DNA of 64,000 nt from Isoetes taiwanensis. Its lineage: Eukaryota > Streptophyta > Lycopodiopsida > Isoetales > Isoetaceae. Every line of letters begins with the position of its first letter. The stretch's first letter is position 1. The notes under the pieces were generated by a model. That model saw only the letters and a list, made by a program, of their open reading frames with translations. It was not told the origin of the DNA and did no database searches. Of this stretch, positions 45,236 through 58,120 are shown in pieces. The stretch is from assembly GCA_021234155.1 (NCBI GenBank), contig JAJEKV010000493.1:42798-106797 (forward strand), read 5' to 3'. The position numbers and the translations under genes are program-made.

Positions 45236-45438
45236 AGTTGGAGCCTAAGATCTCCTTGTGGTGTGCACGTGCCTTTGTTGATGCGGATGTTGGCGGATGC
45301 TCTCTTCTTATCAGGTCTCCGTCGAGATGCAAGTGGAAGCCCTTTTAGGTTAACCCAAGTTATTCCTTAATGGCCAATAAGGGTCTACTTATACCCTGGT
45401 ATATATACGTATACCATATAAATACATGGAATGTCACA
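45236..45438 (-). repeat. Gypsy 3' LTR-like start
   Basis: Downstream of the polypurine tract, sequence read on the minus strand starts TGTGACATTCCATG and includes a TATA-like atatatacc block. The end is not placed. Confidence 0.45.
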
Positions 45439-45849
45439 TTCTTCCCCCTTGGAATAATGATGTCCTCAGCATTGGGCTTAGGTAAGAATACGTAGAAAGT
45501 AAATTTACTTGCTGAAGTAATACAGAATTACATAAAGTTGTTCTAGCAGCGTCCCTTGACAATAAACAATAAACACCATATCACAAAATTACATAGTAGC
45601 ACACATGCAAAACAACAACACTCGAATAACAAGAGATGGCCCCATTGAGGCACGGAATCTTCGCGATGCGTCGAAGCGCACGACATCGGCCCGAATTAAC
45701 ATCCGTACCTATAAAATAATTAAAATAGTATGGTTGAAGGGATCACCCCTTAAAGAAAAAGAAATAGGAATGAAGGAAATACTATGATGCCTAAGGCTTG
45801 CATTTCATCTCGACGTAAAGAATGACAATTTTTTCATTATAGCCATAGA

Positions 45850-46677
45850 CGAACGCATCCTATCATGAATGCCTATATGCCCATTTCCCCATCTAAGATG
45901 CCTCTAGCCCAACCCCTTACATGACCCCTGCCAAATCGAACAGTCGTATGATCCCTGGGGGATCTACAATGACTTGCTCATCATGAGATTTTGAGCCATA
46001 TGGATTCGTCAACTTGAAATTCACGTGGTGTCCGATGCCTATTGGCAAGGCTCTTTTGCCAGGTTCTGGCAGCTAACAAATAGCCTCGAACTTCTTCGAC
46101 TAAGGCTTGCATATCTGTAAGTACCTACTGAGAAACTTCCACTTTGGAAACTGGATTATGCCACGTGTCTGGAGCAAAATTGATAGCCATAGTTGATCAT
46201 AAAAGGAGACATCCTTGAAGACTCCTATTTAGTACTGTTATATGCAAACTCCACCAAATGAATATAATTTGCCCATTGGGATTGCTTGTTCTAGATATAG
46301 TTACGTAGCATATCTTCTATTATGCGATTGGTACGCTTGATTTGGCCATATGTCTGCGCGTGATAAACTGTGCTCATGGCAAGCTTAGTTTGAAAAATAT
46401 AAAGAATTGTTCCAAAATGCGCCGACAAACTTAGGATCCCGGTCCAATATAATGGTACGAGGCATCCCATGGAGATAGAATATCTCTCTTGTGAACAACA
46501 AGACGGTGTCTAATGCGGTGTCCGTAGTTCGACACGGCAACAGCCATTAAAGCATCAAAGCCCCTTAAAGTGCGCAGAAGCCATCCATGGTAATAACTTT
46601 CCACTTTGCATTAGAAACATCTAAAGGCTGCAATTCCATTGGAATGCGCAATTATTCCACCTTTGTTTGTTGACAAA
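45850..46677 (-). pseudogene. Gypsy integrase, broken
   Basis: The minus-strand reading gives PMELQPLDVSNAKWKVITMD, GMPRTIILDRDPKFVGAFWN and, after a frame change near 46390, STVYHAQTYGQIKRTNRI then WANYIHLVEFAYNS. These match the integrase core (W-x-x-I-x-MD, SDRDPKF, S-T-AYHPQTDGQ-ER-NR, ...LVEFAYN) that joins element DNA to the chromosome. The first catalytic Asp (in ITMD) and the second (in DRDPKF) are present; stops and frameshifts occur around the rest. Non-functional. Confidence 0.85.
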
Positions 46678-47340
46678 TGTGACGTTCCCCTAGAATATAT
46701 GATATAACTACGTATATCCTAGGCCCACGTCACTATACAAATCTACATTAGTAGACTTGTATACACCAATCGTGGGGGCATGGCCAAGTTATTTACATAA
46801 CTTAGCCAACCTTAGGAGGTGACCCATTTCCACGTGGCTTCACTCTATTTGGTTACCTGCCACATGGACGCGCCCTATTGGAGCCAAGTGGCCCTCATGT
46901 GAACCCTAACACATAAAAGGCCAAACCCTAAATCTAGACCGCTTTTGGCTCCATCGACTTCCGATCCACCAATTCGTGCCCATTGCTCTGATTCGAGGAT
47001 CGTCTTCGACCAAGGCTGAGTGAGTCCAAAATGCAAGCGTGGCGGAGGAGGGTCATCTACCGAACCACGCTAGAGATGGAGAACCGTGGAGCGGCGGCGG
47101 CTTCGTCGGGGAGGCGGTGCCAGTAGACTCGAGGGGAGTTGCATATTGTGTCCTAGTAGAGCCATTCTAGAACCTATAGTTATGAGCATGAACCCTAATC
47201 AATGAACCCTAACTATAAGTGAGATGTATGTGATTAGGATCAGCTTGTTATTCTTGTTATTTATCATGTTATGTTGATATATGATGATGGTTGATCTTAT
47301 GTTTGCACCTCTTGTGTATTGGGAAGGGGGCTAGACACCT
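46678..47340 (+). repeat. LTR-like sequence, plus orientation
   Basis: Starts TGTGACGTTCCCC, the same opening as the LTR at 45438 in inverse. It contains a TATA-like acataaaaggcc near 46911 and downstream ccctaa-type words repeated four times. It probably belongs to a second Gypsy-type element, most of which is absent. Confidence 0.4.
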
Positions 47341-47370
47341 AGTAGCCATTATTTAGATGATGCTTCTAGT

Positions 47371-47790
47371 TTAGACCCATTAGTTTCCATTATTATGCGT
47401 CCTGTGCATAGAGCCCACCTGGCTAAGGAGGCTATGGAGTGAGTGAGCAACACACAACGAGGTCAGTGGCAAAGTGGAGGGAGGACCCTGCTGAGCGTGG
47501 CTACTGGGTCCCATAGCGGGCTAAGCTCATAGTCGGTCACTTCACGTGGGCGGTATGGGTCGACACTTCACGGGTCAATGGTGTCGCACGACTCTCAAGG
47601 TTTGCAAGTGTCGGCTTGGCTCTTATTTTGGGGAGTTGGGCCGGATACGGACGTGCATCGCCCACGATCCTCTAGTTGCCCATGGAGCCACCGCACGGGA
47701 GGGGAGATGCAACCCTTCCTACCCTCATCGGGCGAGGAGATGCAACCCGAGTAGTCTCGTTGGGTGATACCCGCGGGATTACGTCTCCGT
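47371..47790 (+). repeat. 420-base repeat, copy 1
   Basis: Copy of 48272-48690 in direct orientation, with an offset of 901 bases. Both contain ttagacccattagtttccat, acacaacgaggtcagtggca, ggttgggccgg-type words and gatgcaacccgagtagtctc. Confidence 0.85.
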
Positions 47791-48271
47791 CGGAGGTTAC
47801 AATCATGATGTGAGCGATTTAGCCTATCGCAAAGTATGCACAGGGGGGCGGATGGAGTGGTCAACCCTAGCCATTGTCTATTGCCCCCCAAGTCATTGCC
47901 ATAACTTCGATGCGTTTCTATCCGGAGGCCCCTGACCATCGGTCGACTCCCCTCGAGTGCGAGCCACGGGTAGGAGCCTCTATTTGATGTATTTGATGCA
48001 CTTGTTGTATTATTGTATTCGATGACATGGATGGATGGATTATCACTACTCTTGAGGGTGGTTTGTTGTTATTATTGCTAGTGCTTATGATGTATATTTT
48101 GCTTACCTGGCGATATAGGGACCCCTAGAGGGCGGGATTTGAATGACACCTCTGTGTCCTCTACTCAATAGTCGGCCACCCTAGACGAGTTAGGACAGAG
48201 GCCCATCATGCCAGTGTATCCGTTGGATGGGGAAGGTCCTTCGATGTATCACGGACGGTCCAGTATATAGT

Positions 48272-48690
48272 TTAGACCCATTAGTTTCCATTATTATGCT
48301 TTTTGGCCTATGCATAGAGCCCACGCTCTGGGAGGATATGGAGGACTTGAGCACCACACAACGAGGTCAGTGGCAAAGTGGAGGGAGGACCTGGTGGAAG
48401 CGACTCTTTGGGTCCCATAGCGAGGCTAGGCTCATAGTCGGTCGCCGTGTGGGAGGGTATGGGTCCGGGACACTTCTGGGTCAATGGTGTCGCCCTGACT
48501 CTCAAGAGTTGCAAGTGTCGGCTTGGCTCTTGTTTTGGGGAGTTGGGCCGGGTATGGGCGTGCATCGCCACGATCCTCTTTTTTTTTTGCCCATGGATAT
48601 TTTTGACTTTGGGAGGGGGAGATGCAACCCTTCCTACCTCATGGAGCCGAGGGGAGATGCAACCCGAGTAGTCTCGTTGGGTGATACCAT
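48272..48690 (+). repeat. 420-base repeat, copy 2
   Basis: See copy 1. It differs by many small indels and a T-rich insertion near 48583. Confidence 0.85.
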
Positions 48691-48699
48691 AGGATTCCA

Positions 48700-49785
48700 A
48701 TATAACATGATCTCAAAAATTCTGGCACTTAACACCCAACATACATGGAACTTCTTGCAAGGTACAAATTGTGGGAAGTCCTGGTTTTAGATCATGGTTC
48801 TTTTGGTCAAATTATTTTGTTATCAAAGCTTAAAATTGAATTGAATTGAAGGCGTGCAAACATATTGAAGTTTTAGAATCTCGTGTATTAAACTGCCATG
48901 CATGTATAATGTTTGACCAGGATAGTGCGTATTACATTTCCCAACCTTGGAACAAACTAGGTTAGGGATATCATCTGGAAATGCCAAGGGGAACAAGTGT
49001 GCGTGTGAAGTTGCACTCTATTATGTTGCATCATGGCACTATGTTCTACATAATCTCTATTGCATAACCTTTGTCTTTGTTAAATATTCTTCCGTCGGAC
49101 ATGCAAAGAGACCAAAAGAAAAGAAGAAACAAACTTAAGTAAATAATAAATGTAACATAAAAGAACAAACTTAAGTATTTGATAAATGTAAGCAAGTGTC
49201 TCGATACATATAAGTCATCAACCCCTTGGCTTGTTATGAGATAGCCATAGCGCATATAATAATGCAATAAGGAGGAGAGAACACTGGAAGCTCTCCTCGA
49301 AAAACGTAGAAGGGGAAAACCAATTCCATCCAACCTATAAAAGAAAATCATATGAAGTGGTTGGTATGAATATTTTTTAAGTCCCATGCAAAAAAAAGGG
49401 GGGGTATTGTGATGTACCTGAGCGGCACTAGACGAAGCTCCTTCAATGGAATCCCTGATGAAGAACCTATTTGCCAACAAACACATGGTCAAAGCCACAT
49501 GAAGGAAAAGGGAATCGGTCGCATCAACCTGGCTAGGCACATCCATGTCTGGATAGCGGAGTGGTGTAAGCCCATCCCGTATGAGCGACGCGGGGGAAGA
49601 GGAGGAACTATCTTGCGAAAAGGAGGTGGGCGATGCGACAGGTGTGAGGCAAAGGTGCTAACAGATGGTGGTGGGGTGGTCCACATGGCAATGGGCAAAA
49701 GTATGCTAGTGGGTAGCAAATAAACGCGATCTAAACACCCAAAGACACCCGGCACTTTCCAAAGACTTTCCAAGCACCTTTTTGT
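48700..49785. other. Intergenic, nothing recognised
   Basis: The 166-residue minus-strand frame at 49046-49546 has hydrophobic segments but no domain and AT-rich composition; not supported as a gene. Confidence 0.4.
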
Positions 49786-49787
49786 TT

Positions 49788-50290
49788 TCATAATCGGCCA
49801 TGCAATTCGATCCATACATGCAAAATTTCATGGCCTAATTTGGAATATTGAGTGAGCAATTAGAGAAAACCCATTTCTGCCGGCAATTTTGATAAAACAG
49901 AACAAAATTTCTTAATTCAGCCCAAATTAAGCTAAATCGGATGGGGCTTTTCGGATTTTCATAATCGGCCATGCACCCATATCCCTCGTGCAAAATTTGA
50001 ACCTAATTTGGGATATTGTGTGAGCAATTAGAAAAAACCATTGGGGGGAAAGAGTTTTGGTACGATGAAGAATTTTTTAATTCAGCCCAAATTAAGCTAA
50101 ATCAGTTGGGGCTTTTCAGATTTTTATAATCGGCCATGCGCCCATATCCTACATGCAAAAGAAAGAGAACCTAATTTGGGATATTGAGTGAAAAATTAAA
50201 GAAAACCATTCTTGGAAAAAGGTTTTTGTAAAGGGATGAGAAATCTCTTAAGTCACCCGATTTAAGCAAAATTAGATGGGGCTTTTAGGC
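49788..50290. repeat. Three tandem ~155-181 base units
   Basis: Units open with taatcggccatgc at 49791, 49972 and 50127. Each contains aacctaatttgg(g/a)atattg, gagtgagcaatta(g)a and cccaaattaagc-aaat. Similar in size to satellite monomers. Confidence 0.75.
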
Positions 50291-50639
50291 TGAATATGGT
50301 TGAAATGACAATCCTACCTTGGTGGATAAGTTTTATGAAAAGATATGATGGATTGAGCAACTAATTGGAGATTCACATGCCAATTTGGAGTTTGGGTCAT
50401 TTAGAAGGCACTAGCCGGACTCCAATCTAATGAAACCAATGCTAATCGATGAAAAATTCGAGCAATGTGGAACGATTCTTGGCTGAAGAATCTCGTTAAA
50501 AAATGAAGGGTGTAAAAAAATGAACCCACGAGCACCCAGAAAAGACAAAAAAAAAAGAAAGGGGGTGCTAAAAAGCATAAGGCGTCCGGACGCTGGCGTG
50601 GTTTGCACCCCACCAAAGATACTTTTAGCCCCAATGTGA

Positions 50640-51613
50640 AGGGGGTGGTGGCAATTGTGCTACCCTAGAAGAACAAGGGCTGGAAGACAAGCGAGGAAAG
50701 AATGGACGAGACCTATTGGGGATGGGAATGATGGTGGTACATATGGGAGTGACGTGACAAGGGGTGGTCGCATGGGGAGAGAACTAGGAGCATGGGAAAG
50801 AGAACAGGTGGTGGGAGAAAGAGGCCTGAAAAGGGCTGAGTAGTCGATGCTAGGGCATGTCCCGCATCATGGATGGGTACCCTCCCAAAGAGGTCCACAT
50901 CACAAGATGTGGATGGCATGAGTGGCGTGCTCTCGTAGCAAAGGCAAAAGAGCTACTAGAATCGGGTAGTCCTAACCACCGCGGCCAAGTCTGCAGAAGA
51001 ACCCCTAATCCGGGCACCTCGGCCACCTTGACATCCTCCTCCTCCTTGGCCACGGGTCAGCTGCCTCATCCTCAATAAAGAGGTCTCTCTCCTCCTCGAC
51101 AACATCCCCGCCTCCACCCAACCTAATCCCAGGTATGCAGCGGGAGTTGGACTGTGAACCCTCATGTAAGACCCTAGTGGCGCTTTGCCTCTATCTCGCC
51201 ATCCAGCGTGGTTCTCCCTGTGGGTATCTCAAGTTGACTAACTCCTCCTGCGAGAATGTCCTCTCAATGGCCTCCCACTCTGCCACTACCCGATGGGTGG
51301 ACTCTAGTAAAGTGTATATCCTGTTTGGGATACTAGATACTGGCCTGCGGCATCTATCCCGACCACGACCGGCGGCTCCTCTCCCTTTCTCTCTGTGTGC
51401 GCCTCGTCCTCTTGAGTCCCCGGGTGCACTCTCGTGCACCCGCGGGCCGAAACCACCCATGGTACCTCCCCATGCCGCCTCTCGTGGTGCTTCTTCATGA
51501 ACATCCATACCTAACCCCAGCCACCTTGGTCTCAGGAAGCATATGTGTGCAACCCTCGTGCTCACAAAACCATCTATCCTCGGACCTTGTAGGAGCCCGG
51601 GGATGGTGATCAA
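50640..51613 (-). CDS. GC-rich unrecognised coding-like region
   Basis: GC-rich against an AT-rich background. The longest minus frame (51613-51191, 140 residues) reads GRGAHREKGRGAAGRGRDRC then TLLESTHRVVAEWEAIERTF, with composition like a gag-type nucleocapsid or a transposon protein. A second frame lies at 51053-50850. No family is recognised, and the start and end are unclear. Confidence 0.3.
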
Positions 51614-51619
51614 TAGGTG

Positions 51620-53334
51620 ACGTATTCTCCAATGCCCTTAGATCCCTAAAGAATTCTAAATTCTAAGTTCACACAACTCTAAAGTGGCGGATACAATAGG
51701 ACCTGAATGATAGAAACCTACACTTATACTAGAGAGACTTTGGTCCATGACTAGATACACTAGACAATAGAAACTGAACAATAGAAACCTACGCTTAATA
51801 CTAGAGACTAACCCGTCCCAAGCACAAACGTCCCTAATCGGGTCATTGCAGCGAGCGCCATGCTTGCATCTTGGCCCGCGCCTATGCCCTCCATATCTAT
51901 TTTAAAACATTACAAAAGAAGCATAAGCATGTAATCTACTAGAGACATGTACACAAATTACTAACAAAAAACACATAGCGATTTTTGAGCAATCAATGAC
52001 AAGCAACAAAGAAGAGCGTCCTTCCAAACAAATTCTGAATTCCAGGAGAATTGAATTCGTCAGTTCACGTTTGACTTATAACTATACACTACAATCTGTC
52101 AAGGTAGAATCCATTTGGGTGGATATAGAGAACCCTTTTTTACTTTGCTAGAGAACAGCCTTAGGCTTTTCTTATTGCCATGACCATTTACATAAGCAAA
52201 AAGAAGAAGTAGAGATGCAATGATAGGATAAAAATTGCACTTTGAGTGCTTTTATTTATAAATTTGAACAGAATACATTTGGAGTTCTGGATTGGGTTAA
52301 AACCCAAGCATTTCTAATATTTATCATAAGAAAATAAGAATGTCGAAGAGGATTCATGATCTGCCCAATTGGTAAATGCACTCCACCTTCAAGCATTCAA
52401 GATGAAAAGGATTCAAAAAATTTTCACTAGAATTAAGCCATTCTTCAAAGAAATAGATGCAATTATTTACATGCTAATTGCATGTGCTAATTAGAACAAG
52501 ATGGATAAATTTTTCTAACCTTATATTGTGCCCCAACTTTGTAGAGAAACACGGGCTCAAAAAGTTAAAAAGCCGCCTTAGATATTGCAAAGGGTACCTG
52601 CTCCAAGCTCAACAAATTTAGCATCTGGAGTAACAGTAGAAACATCCACAAACATCTGATTCTAGGTTATTTGTTGTACTTTCTCAACTGTTTGTGACTC
52701 AACTTTTAATTACAAAATAAAGCATCAGCAGTATCATCATACCTAAACAAAATACTACCAATTGAAAGCAACACTGTGCATAGGAAATCTAGAAATTGGA
52801 AATCAGGCTTTTGATTGTTTCTTCCTCAAGCCTAGATCGAAAAGTTCTGAAAAATGGATTGCCTAATCTGCTGGGTACTCGGTCGGATATAAGCTATCAA
52901 GGCCGGATTTGTAGCATGCAAGGCCGAAAGTGAGCTAACAGGGTCGGAATCCAAGTGGGATATGAACACGGGCGGATTCAAGGGCGATATATAGGTGAAT
53001 CTTGGCGGATTCAAGGCGGATATATAATGAATCTTTGGATTAGAAGGGTCGGATATGAAGCCGGATTTTCCGTCTGAAGAAATGCAGGTACAAGAAAAAA
53101 CACACTGTATCCTTTGATTCTGTAGCAACTATTTGAAGAAACGAAAGCAAGAAGAACCATAGAGTCGGCCGGGCTTATCAGTCTTGAAAGATCAAAGTTT
53201 TAAGTTAAAGAATAGTTATGTGGAAATTAGTTTGCCAATTCTCAAGAGAAATTGGATGCATCTACACCATAATTTTTTACTATTAAGCAGTCCCCTTACA
53301 ACAGAGAAGGGATGCGGCTGAGGAAACGACAGAT
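51620..53334. other. Intergenic with decayed short repeats
   Basis: The phrase atagaaacctac(a/g)cttaatactagaga is duplicated at ~51709 and ~51781. Words ggcggattcaagg and gatatata recur at ~52970-53040. No gene. Confidence 0.4.
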
Positions 53335-53340
53335 TAATAG

Positions 53341-53440
53341 AGAAAATAGCATGCAAATTACGTAAATTTTACGGAGAAAATAGCATGCAAATTACGTAAA
53401 TTTTACGAGGAGAAAATAGCATGCAAATTACAAAATTTTT
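53341..53440. repeat. 34-36 base tandem repeat, three copies
   Basis: Units start agaaaatagcatgcaaatta at 53341, 53375 and 53411. The third is shortened at its end. Confidence 0.85.
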
Positions 53441-56400
53441 TACCGTGGATTAGCCGCTTCATTTGTGCTTCATGTGCTTACTGCCTTGCCATAGAAACCT
53501 TGCAAAAAAGAAATTACCATCGGTTTGAAAAGCCCAAGGAATTTCGACGGTTTTGCTTCAACCGTGCACTCTTCGTAAATTTTGCCGCTTGCTTCTTTGT
53601 ATCTATATCATTGTGTAGCAAGGCGGATGCCTATGAATGGAAGATAAACTAAAAAAGGAAATGCTGAGAAGAGGTTGCCTCTATCCTTTGCCCGGTCGTC
53701 TTCTTTCTTGCAAAAAAAAAAAAATCAAAACACAGGGGCCAATGCTTTTTACCATTGAAATCGTCCCCTTACCTACAAGCGAAAATAATGGCTTTATCTT
53801 CTACGGATGTTCCTATAGTGTATTCGTTGCTTCAAAATGCATTAAGCCAAGATGAACTTGTCCTAAAACCAGCGAGAAGCTGCTCTCGATTTGTGAAAAC
53901 CGGCCTGGATTTTCCTAATTTCTGCAAAAGAAAAAAAAATCAAAACTCATGGCCAATGCCAATGTAGATGAAGAACTCAAAAATCCAGGAACATTGGCTT
54001 CTTCATTCATACCTGATTGAATCACTCACTAAAACACTTCCGCCTTTGCCTAATCCCCTTGAAACACTTCCGCCTTTGCCTAATCCCCTTAATCCCCTTG
54101 AAACACTTCCTGATCTACTTCTAATTCTCACTTACAGGAAAGAAATCGCCGAAAGAAGAGTAAGACAAAAAAAAATCCCTTTTCTAAAAAGCTTTTCAAT
54201 AATAGCCATCAAACCATATATAAAGCATTCACTTTGATTCTATTCTTGAGATTCCTTGATGCTCCATTGCATCTTGGCAAATGTCAAAATTTTTTTAGGG
54301 GGAACATTTTGCATTTTGCATTTTTGAGGAGGAGCCACACCCACGTGACTCCCCTCTGTGTCTTTCTTCCTCCTTCCTTCTGCGTCTACTCTGCTTAGAG
54401 CTATGGTGGAGCTAGCGAGAAAAATGCCGCCAGGAAGCGGGCCGTCCTCGGACCCTTTCCTTCTAGAAGTTTGTTTCCTTTCTTTGCGGATCTGTCCCCT
54501 CCGGCCTTGGTCTAGTTGGTTCTTCACGGGTCTCAATTTTTTTTTCGCAGCGATGAGTATGAAGCGGCATCTGGGTGCAGGTATTAGCCGTGAGAGCACC
54601 TCCGTGGGTATTCTAAAAGGATGGCAATGCGAAAAGGGTTTCCCTCACGAGGCAAGAAGAAATAAATTGGTTGGTCATTTGCTTTAATCGGCATCGCCCA
54701 AGAAGAAATAGGGCGCATTTTGCCCTAAACGATCTTTGCAAATTCCACGGTCGCGGTGCTTGTTTTCGGCACGGAGCTCAAATGGGCGCTTATTCTTTGG
54801 TTTGCTTCCATCAAAATGCGGCTTGAATGGAAAAGCTTTTGAAGGAAAAGAAGTGGATCACGAATCACGACGGGACAATCAAGTGAAAAAGCTTAAATAA
54901 TCGGGTTTGAGCTTACTCTCGGGTCAATTTCGGTTTACCCCGGCTCATGGATAAAGTAGGACTTTCATCCTTCGCCGAAATTGCTCCATCTAAGATCATT
55001 ACTATGGTAAAAGCGGTCGCCTGATAGAATTGGACTCCATAGCCCAGAAGAGGGATGGCCGAAGAAGGAGCTACTTACATTTTACGATTTTGAAGATGAT
55101 CTACCATCATCGCGGACAATAGCCCTACCATCAAAGCTAATCGATTTGGGCTTCCAATCTTAGATCTTGGGTAATCAATCAGATTTTAAACTTGATTTCA
55201 TATGAAAATGTTTTGAATATGATGAATATAGTTTGATTTGAGTTCTCACTGCAGCTGGGATCAATCTTGCCTGTAGTTTCCTGTGAATGTCAAAGCAACC
55301 AGGGTTTTAAGTTCTTTTCCTTAAGTATGCTGTGACCTGGAGAACATTGTGCTTTTTCGGGGCTAATCGGGTGAAACATTGGCCTTGATTTTAGAACTTA
55401 AAATGCATGGGATTAAGTCGATTCTATGTAATCACTCATAATCCGCGAAAATTTGTACATTTCATTTTTAGATTAATTTGGCCGTTAGATGCTTCCATGC
55501 TCACGGAGTTTTTGGAATAAATGTTAAACCCAAGTTAGAGGTATCTACGATTCTAAGCTTTTGCCAAACTGCTTTATCCTTCGCCCAGATCCACTTTAGC
55601 GATTTGCATGCTTTATGGCAGTTCTTCTCTATATTAGAGTAATAATACTGCATCTCAGGGCTCAAATTGGTGAGTGGCCGAGTTGTTGTTCCACTGGTTT
55701 TGTTAAGCAAAAAGTAAGTAAGGGCTAAAGTGATTTAGCCTTTCAATCTGTGGTTCCAATGCTATTAAACACATAAATGAACATGCCTTTAAAGGCAGTG
55801 CTCACACATAGTCTGGAATTATGATGCAGCAATCAGAGATTGTAAGAAAGCATTTAATGTCAACCTTCATATAGCCATTTGGGTATATTGTATGATGCAC
55901 AATAGTCTGCACATCTGCCAAAAAGTGTCACGTTATAAGATTTTGGATTCTAGTTATAGTCTTTTCATGTGTTATTCTGTGCTCGGTGGTCATTGCAATA
56001 TGGTGCTGTATGCACAATAAACAAGGTTCCTTGAAGGCTGTATGTTGTTTTTAATTGTCTCAAATATGGAGGAATTTGATTCTGACTACTCGTAATGGAA
56101 AAGGAAAACTTTACTCATTTTCTTTCTGAAGCATTGAGCCGGCACTAACAAAAGCAGATCTTTGCTAAAGAGAGCATGTCTCGGTAGACTATTGCATGGG
56201 AATTTTATATGGATAATAGTAATGGAAGGCATTCATCCAACATCGGAATAAACTTGAGGAAGCAATCCAGGAGCAAGGTACAAATGCATGGACTTCAGCA
56301 AATGGAAATGGATAAGATTCTCTAGGTAACTTATAAACTACTCTTGGGGGATATCAATTGGAGAAAAGGAAGAAACTATTTATATTTGTTGGAGATTGCA

Positions 56401-57040
56401 TGGAGAACATATCACGGACTTTATCCCCTCGATATTATTCTTGAGTTCCTAGCACAAAGCATCCATGTCCATCGAATGACCCGGCGATGTTGTTGATGAC
56501 AAAAAACTCCTCTACACTCTGCAATTTAGTCCCACATCTGCGATTCTATGTATAATGAGCCGAGGAGTCCTCGATTGTTACAAGTTTTGTGCGAGGTCGA
56601 ATATAATGATATGCTTTTGCATGAAATGTTAACGATGTACGGTATATCTAAGCTAGAAACAAAAGATAAATAAAGTTAGAATTGTGTAACTTAATGGACT
56701 AGAGTAGAATGCACATTTTCAATTCTACAATGTATCTGAGAATAAATCCGCCTAGCTAGGGCACAAGATCCTTATCTAACCTTCAAATTATTGCCAAATA
56801 ATGACTAATGCTCGCTATATGCATATATTGGCAACTTCAGAGGTTTGAATTCCCCATGCTCAAACACAGTTCAATTTTTTATATGTTGAAACTTAGATTA
56901 CGTTGATTTAATGCAAAACATCTTTTAAGAGCGAGTCGTTATGATCAATATTCTTCTATCGTGATGGCGAACATAAACAGGGCAACAAAGGGCAACAAAA
57001 ATAAACAGGGGCAACAAAAGGGCAACAAAATGCAAGTTCA
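53441..57040. other. Intergenic, nothing recognised
   Basis: About 3.6 kb of mostly AT-rich sequence, apart from the 30-base tandem repeat. Frames such as 54358-54687 (plus) and 55501-55710 (minus) show no domain. Confidence 0.4.
54031..54110. repeat. 30-base tandem repeat
   Basis: Two full copies of aaacacttccgcctttgcct plus aatcccctt(g) at 54031 and 54061 and a partial third at 54100. The frame across it reads TLPPLPNPLE repeats. Confidence 0.8.
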
Positions 57041-57047
57041 AATTCAT

Positions 57048-57163
57048 GCATGTTCTAGCATGTATAGGCGAGATTGGGGAAGTTCTCAAATTACGCATGT
57101 TCTAGCGTGTATAGCGAGTTGGGGAAGTTCGCATGTTCTAGCATGTATAGACGAGTTGGAGAA
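57048..57163. repeat. 36-47 base tandem repeat, three copies
   Basis: Units start gcatgttctagc at 57048, 57095 and 57131, followed by (a/g)tgtatag-cgagttgggg-aag. It is directly left of the CACTA terminus. Confidence 0.8.
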
Positions 57164-57199
57164 GAAAAACGTTCGCGGCGGCCAACACTACAAGAGAAT

Positions 57200-58020
57200 A
57201 GGGGTTTATTGTCAGTTTTTTTGTCACATTGTAGACTATTGCAAATTCTGGAGAACTGACAAAAACATGCTATAAATATGTCAAAAAAAAGTGACGATGC
57301 ATCGTCACTATTTTGTCATTTTTTTGTCACTTTTTTGGCAATTGTGTGGCACTTCTCTTGGCAAATTTTTGACACATATTTTGTCATACTTTAAACCCTT
57401 TTTTTGTCACTTCTTTTGGCAATTCTTCAACACCTATTTTGTCATACTTTAGGTTATTTTTGGATAATTTATTGTCATTGTTTTGTCACCTTTTTGGCAA
57501 TTGTGTGGCACTTCTCTTGGCAATTTTTTGACACATATTTTGTCATACTTTAAACCTTTTTTTGTCACTTATTTTGGCAATTCTTCAGCACCTATTTTGT
57601 CATACTTTAGGTTTTTTTTGGATAATTTATTGTCATTTTTTATGTTATATTCTAATCTTTTTTGTCATTTTTTTGGCAATTCTTTAATGCCTATTTGTTA
57701 ATTTTTGTACCATTTTTTTGTCATTTATTTTGTCATAGTTTATAGCCTTTTTGTCACTTTTCTTGGCTATTCTTTGACACCTATTTTGTCAAATTTTGGG
57801 CAATTTTTTGGCAATTCTATGGTCCCTATTTTGTCCTATTTTGTGTTCTTTTTTACACTTTTTTGGCAAATTTTTGTCATATACTTGGTCATGTTTGAAG
57901 CTACTTTTTGACATTTTTTTATCATCATTTTACTACATTTATGTCATTTTTGTTAACAATGCTAAGTCACGTAATGGTCGTAATTAAATCAAATTTTTGA
58001 CAGATTGTTGTCAATCTCAT
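57200..58020. repeat. CACTA subterminal repeat region
   Basis: Many repeats of ttttgtcac, ttttggcaatt and tttgacacctattttgtcat(act) with a ~45-125 base higher period. One short palindrome (gtgacgatgcatcgtcac, ~57290-57308) lies near the end. Such repeats are where CACTA transposase (TnpA-like) binds. Confidence 0.7.
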
Positions 58021-58120
58021 TTGTCAATTCACCATGTTTGATGAACAGTGTACATAAACCTAGTAAAATGAACAGTGTACATAAATATAGTTTTCTCACA
58101 AAAGAAATAATGGAGATGTG

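Larger units (their letters stand above)
45236..46677 (-). mobile_element. Ty3/Gypsy LTR retrotransposon fragment
   Basis: On the minus strand, the integrase core is read at 46690-45850 and is followed downstream by a polypurine tract (AAGGGGGAAGAA) at ~45441-45452 and an LTR-like start TGTGACATTCC at 45438. This is the 3' half of a Gypsy element. No 5' part (reverse transcriptase, gag) lies in the window, since the region above 46678 is LTR-like sequence of the opposite orientation. Confidence 0.75.

Noticed and set aside
49046-49546. 166-residue minus-strand frame with hydrophobic stretches
   Set aside because: AT-rich composition and no domain. No promoter or intron signals were seen.
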